Source: Erythrobacter sp. HKB08
GTDB lineage: Bacteria > Pseudomonadota > Alphaproteobacteria > Sphingomonadales > Sphingomonadaceae
Assembly (NCBI RefSeq): GCF_004114695.1
Contig: NZ_CP035310.1
Location: 806,001 to 870,000, forward strand
Length of the DNA: 64,000 nucleotides
Direction: 5' to 3'
The translations under genes were made by a program, and so were the position numbers. Of the stretch, positions 61,111 to 64,000 are shown piece by piece. Within the stretch, counting starts at the first letter, position 1. Every line of letters starts with the position of its first letter. Under the pieces are notes generated by a model that saw only the letters and a list, made by a program, of their open reading frames with translations, did no database searches and was not told the DNA's origin.

Positions 61111-63117
61111 ATGGAAAAAGTGACCCAAGAAGACGGACAAAGCGCGGATGTTGTCGGCAATAACATCGAGAAACTGCAAGGGCTATTTCCCGATGCATTT
61201 GAGGATGGGCGAGTTAATTTTGAGGTCCTTCGTCAATTGCTGGGAGACGCGTCGGTCCTGGAGGAAGGCGAGGAAAAATACGGACTCAACTGGCATGGAA
61301 AAAAGAAGGCGCGGCAAATTGCACTGACCCCCAGCCCAGGAACTCTCCTGCCGTGTGCTGAAGAAAGCACTGACTGGGAAGATACGAAAAACATATTTAT
61401 TGAAGGGGACAATCTGGAGTCACTCAAGCTGCTCCAGCGGAGTTATGCGGGCAAGGTCAAACTAATCTATATTGATCCTCCCTATAACACAGGCAGTGAT
61501 TTTGTTTACCCTGATAATTATGCCGACAATCTAGACACATACTTGAAATACACGGGCCAGGTCGACGATGATGGCATGAAGTTCTCATCGAATACGGAAA
61601 CTGGCGGTCGTAAGCACACAAATTGGCTAAATATGATGTTGCCACGATTGAAGGTGGCGAAAAATCTTCTTTCCCGAGATGGTGCAATATTCATTTCGAT
61701 CGATCAAAATGAGCAGCCTCAGTTACAAGCTCTGTGTGATGAGGTTTTCGGATCAGAGAATCTCATCTCCTGTATTACCGTGATAAACAACATGAAGGGC
61801 CGAAACGATAAAAAGAATATCGCAACGGCTCACGAATATTTGCTTGCCTATGGGATGCCTGATTTCGAATCTCTCGGCGTTCCTTTGACCGACGAACAAC
61901 TGAAGGAATACAAGCACGAAGACGACAACGGGGAGAAATATGCCCTCCGAGATCTACGGAAGAGAGGTCGTCCCGATCGCCGAGAAGATCGGCCAAACAT
62001 GTACTTCCCAATATTCTTTGATGAGGCGAAACAAACCTGCTCGCTTGAACGGCGATTAGCGACCGACATTGAGATCACTCCCAAGCGCGGTGACAAGAGT
62101 GATGGCCGTTGGCGATGGGGCTTTGAAACCGTCAAAGAGAACTTAGACATCCTGCACGCGAAGTACTCAGCGAAGAAGGATAGGTGGGATATCGAGCATA
62201 GGGTCTATCTGAACCCAGGAGTGCGGGCTGAAGTCAGTGATGAAGAGGATGACGACGACGACAACGTCCAAAGGACCTCCAAACCAAAATCTTTCTGGTG
62301 GGGCGGTGAAATTTCGACCGATGTCGCAAATCGCGAATTCAAGAAGCAGTTTCCTGGCTCCAATCCGGACTATCCGAAGTCTCCCTATTTGCTCGAGAAG
62401 ATTGTCCACATGGCAACTCGTCCCGGCGATTTGGTATTAGATTTCTTTGCTGGTTACGGGACGATGGGTGACACGATCTATCGTCTGGCTGGAGCCGGTC
62501 AGGGCCGACGTTTCATACTTATCCAGTTGCCTGAAGAGATCGACCCGGACGATAAGGATCAGGCCGCTACTCGAAAATATTGCGCTGATAATGGCATAGC
62601 ACCAAGGATTTCTGAGCTAGCCAAGGAGCGTCTCAGAAGGTCTGCCTCAGTTGTACGCGAGCAATCGGAAACTGACGACGGTGACTTTGGGTTCCGTGTT
62701 TTCAAGCTAGCTAATTCCAACTTATTGGCTTGGAATCCCGACAAGAGCGATCTTGAGGGAACTCTCGATATTCATGCGGCGCGGCTGATCGACGGCCGAG
62801 ACGATGGTGACTTACTCTATGAGCTGTTACTGAAACGTGGGGTCGATTTGGCAACGCCAATCGAAACAAAGAAATTTGACGGCAAAGAAGTCCACAGCAT
62901 CGGATTTGGTGTTCTATTTGCGTGCCTAGCAAAATCTATCGAGAAAGCCGAGGTTGATCGCATCGCACAAGGCATACTCGACTGGCACAAGGAGTTGGAG
63001 CCAGAGACGGACACACATGTCTTCTTCCGCGATAGCGCATTCGAGGACGACATCGCGAAAACCAATATGGCCGCCATCCTGGAGCAGAACGGCATAACGC
63101 ACGTTCGCAGCCTGTAG
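61111..63117 (+). CDS. Type III restriction-modification system methyltransferase (Mod)
   Basis: A 668-residue beta-class N6-adenine DNA methyltransferase, the sequence-recognition subunit of type III systems. The catalytic DPPY is at 122-125 and precedes the SAM motif, FFAGYGTMG (FAGYG at 446-450), which has Tyr where most Mod proteins have Ser. The region between (about 180-400) is the likely target recognition domain and is rich in charged residues. It starts 18 bases after DUF4391. It methylates one strand of its site and directs Res. Confidence 0.92.
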   Translation: MEKVTQEDGQSADVVGNNIEKLQGLFPDAFEDGRVNFEVLRQLLGDASVLEEGEEKYGLNWHGKKKARQIALTPSPGTLLPCAEESTDWEDTKNIFIEGDNLESLKLLQRSYAGKVKLIYIDPPYNTGSDFVYPDNYADNLDTYLKYTGQVDDDGMKFSSNTETGGRKHTNWLNMMLPRLKVAKNLLSRDGAIFISIDQNEQPQLQALCDEVFGSENLISCITVINNMKGRNDKKNIATAHEYLLAYGMPDFESLGVPLTDEQLKEYKHEDDNGEKYALRDLRKRGRPDRREDRPNMYFPIFFDEAKQTCSLERRLATDIEITPKRGDKSDGRWRWGFETVKENLDILHAKYSAKKDRWDIEHRVYLNPGVRAEVSDEEDDDDDNVQRTSKPKSFWWGGEISTDVANREFKKQFPGSNPDYPKSPYLLEKIVHMATRPGDLVLDFFAGYGTMGDTIYRLAGAGQGRRFILIQLPEEIDPDDKDQAATRKYCADNGIAPRISELAKERLRRSASVVREQSETDDGDFGFRVFKLANSNLLAWNPDKSDLEGTLDIHAARLIDGRDDGDLLYELLLKRGVDLATPIETKKFDGKEVHSIGFGVLFACLAKSIEKAEVDRIAQGILDWHKELEPETDTHVFFRDSAFEDDIAKTNMAAILEQNGITHVRSL

Positions 63118-63127
63118 CGGATCGACT

Positions 63128-64000
63128 ATGCCAGAGATGAAACTCCATTTCGAAGACGATCTTGATTACCAGCAGGCCGCAATTGCCTCGGTTGTCGATC
63201 TGTTCAAAGGCCAGGAAATCTCCCGGTCCGAGTTCACAGTCACTTACCGCCCAGAAAGTGTCTCACAAGCCAGCCTAGGGCTCGTGGAGAGCGATCTGGG
63301 CGTGGGCAACCGTCTCCAGCTGATCGATGAAGAGCTCCTTGAAAACCTCGCTGAGGTGCAGCTCGACAACGGCCTCTATCAGGACAAGGTGCTCCAATCC
63401 GGCGACTTCACCGTAGAGATGGAGACAGGAACCGGAAAGACCTACGTCTATCTGCGCACCATCTTCGAGCTGAATAAGGAATACGGCTTCACCAAGTTCG
63501 TGATTGTGGTTCCTTCGGTCGCGATCAAGGAAGGCACCTACAAAACCCTCGAAATCACCCGCGACCACTTCGAGAATCTCTACCCAAAGGCCAAGGGGTA
63601 CGAGTATTTCACATACGATTCCAAGAAGCTCGGCCAGGTGCGCAACTTCGCCACTAGCTCGACGATCCAGATCATGGTCACCACGGTTGGCGCGATCAAC
63701 AAGAAGGACGTCAACAACCTCTACAAACAGAGTGAGAACACAGGCGGCGAGAAGCCGATCGACCTGATCAAAGCCACCAATCCGATCATCATCGTCGATG
63801 AGCCGCAAAGCGTAGATGGCGGTCTCAAAGGTGCCGGTAAGACGGCCCTTGCGGCGATGAACCCGCTTTGCACGCTTCGCTATTCAGCGACCCACGTCGA
63901 CAAGCATCACATGGTCTATCGCCTGGACGCGGTGGATGCCTATGAGCGAGGTCTGGTCAAGCAGATTGAAGTCGCCTCGCTCGAAATCGAAGGTGGCCAC
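63128..64000 (+). CDS. Type III restriction endonuclease subunit (Res), N-terminal part
   Basis: The first 291 codons of a large SF2 helicase-nuclease, cut by the window edge; the ATG is 10 bases after the mod stop. Walker A is METGTGKTYVYLRT, the DEAD-like box is IIIVDEPQSVDGG, and YSATH is motif III. This DEPQ pattern is typical of type III Res proteins. It would translocate or slide from a Mod-bound site and cleave when two sites meet. The endonuclease domain lies outside the window. Confidence 0.93.
   Translation, partial: MPEMKLHFEDDLDYQQAAIASVVDLFKGQEISRSEFTVTYRPESVSQASLGLVESDLGVGNRLQLIDEELLENLAEVQLDNGLYQDKVLQSGDFTVEMETGTGKTYVYLRTIFELNKEYGFTKFVIVVPSVAIKEGTYKTLEITRDHFENLYPKAKGYEYFTYDSKKLGQVRNFATSSTIQIMVTTVGAINKKDVNNLYKQSENTGGEKPIDLIKATNPIIIVDEPQSVDGGLKGAGKTALAAMNPLCTLRYSATHVDKHHMVYRLDAVDAYERGLVKQIEVASLEIEGGH

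Larger units (their letters stand above)
56041..64000. mobile_element. Putative tRNA-Leu-linked genomic island carrying a defence system
   Basis: From the tRNA 3' end to the window edge, codon and base use are visibly more AT-rich than in the core genes. The content is accessory: an unknown protein, an AlpA-like regulator, and a helicase/DUF4391/Mod/Res operon. tRNA genes are favoured phage and island integration sites. No integrase or distal attachment repeat is visible in the window, so the right end and mechanism are unknown. Confidence 0.6.

Noticed and set aside
57092-64000. BREX or DISARM system
   Set aside because: There is a SNF2-type helicase and a methyltransferase, but no PglZ, BrxC, DrmA, DrmB or PLD nuclease with HxK motif; Mod and Res motifs are those of type III restriction.

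Overview
Organism. The window is high-GC, densely packed DNA with short intergenic gaps. It looks like a chromosome segment of an alphaproteobacterium of the order Sphingomonadales, with an Erythrobacter-like gene set. The signs are a GapR-family nucleoid protein, DUF1244, ubiG divergent from lysC, an NDUFA9-type reductase, rpoB and rpoC with alphaproteobacterial features, a CIRCE-controlled groESL operon, a DUF2306 gene divergent from a LytTR regulator, and frequent GTG and TTG starts. The taxon is an inference from gene content; no 16S gene is present. Layout, 1-20.4 kb: the left edge holds what looks like the end of an arsenosugar (organoarsenic) locus: a flavin disulfide oxidoreductase cut by the edge, a four-cysteine arsenite methyltransferase, an extended SDR reductase, and the two glycosyltransferases of the TIGR04283 and TIGR04282 types. 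Then come a sterol-desaturase-like membrane hydroxylase, a membrane-anchored EEP phosphatase, an Asp/Asn beta-hydroxylase, groEL-groES, a MATE exporter, a large secreted DUF305/beta-propeller protein and rplJ-rplL. A small regulatory unit follows (41-residue membrane peptide, DUF2975, XRE regulator). A DUF4956 gene converges on an operon encoding a PRMT-like methyltransferase, a calcineurin-type phosphatase and a CotH-like secreted protein. Layout, 20.4-56 kb: this is core genome: rpoB-rpoC, gltX, an OmpA-family protein, pyk, DUF1244, an LhgO-like oxidase, gapR, UPF0145, yebC-(39-aa membrane peptide)-ruvC-arsC-like-glpQ, ubiG, a phytanoyl-CoA dioxygenase, lysC, DUF2306/LytTR, katG and a nitronate-monooxygenase-like protein. 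An AT-rich regulatory stretch with three helically phased 18-bp repeats separates a winged-HTH gene from a YadA-type trimeric autotransporter, which carries a perfect 42-bp in-frame repeat array. After that come purU, a PQQ quinohemoprotein alcohol dehydrogenase, a dienelactone hydrolase, a stomatin/NfeD pair and an NDUFA9-like reductase. Layout, 56-64 kb: a tRNA-Leu(CAG) marks the edge of what looks like an acquired island. Base and codon use change at the tRNA 3' end. The island holds an unknown gene, an AlpA-like regulator and a four-gene defence operon: SNF2-type helicase, DUF4391 protein, type III Mod methyltransferase and type III Res, the last cut by the window edge. The helicase and DUF4391 proteins are not part of a classical Mod-Res pair, so this extended type III system is the best candidate here for a poorly described biological system. 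Second in interest are the arsenosugar locus and the phased-repeat/adhesin region. All functions are read from sequence motifs and family knowledge; no database search was run.
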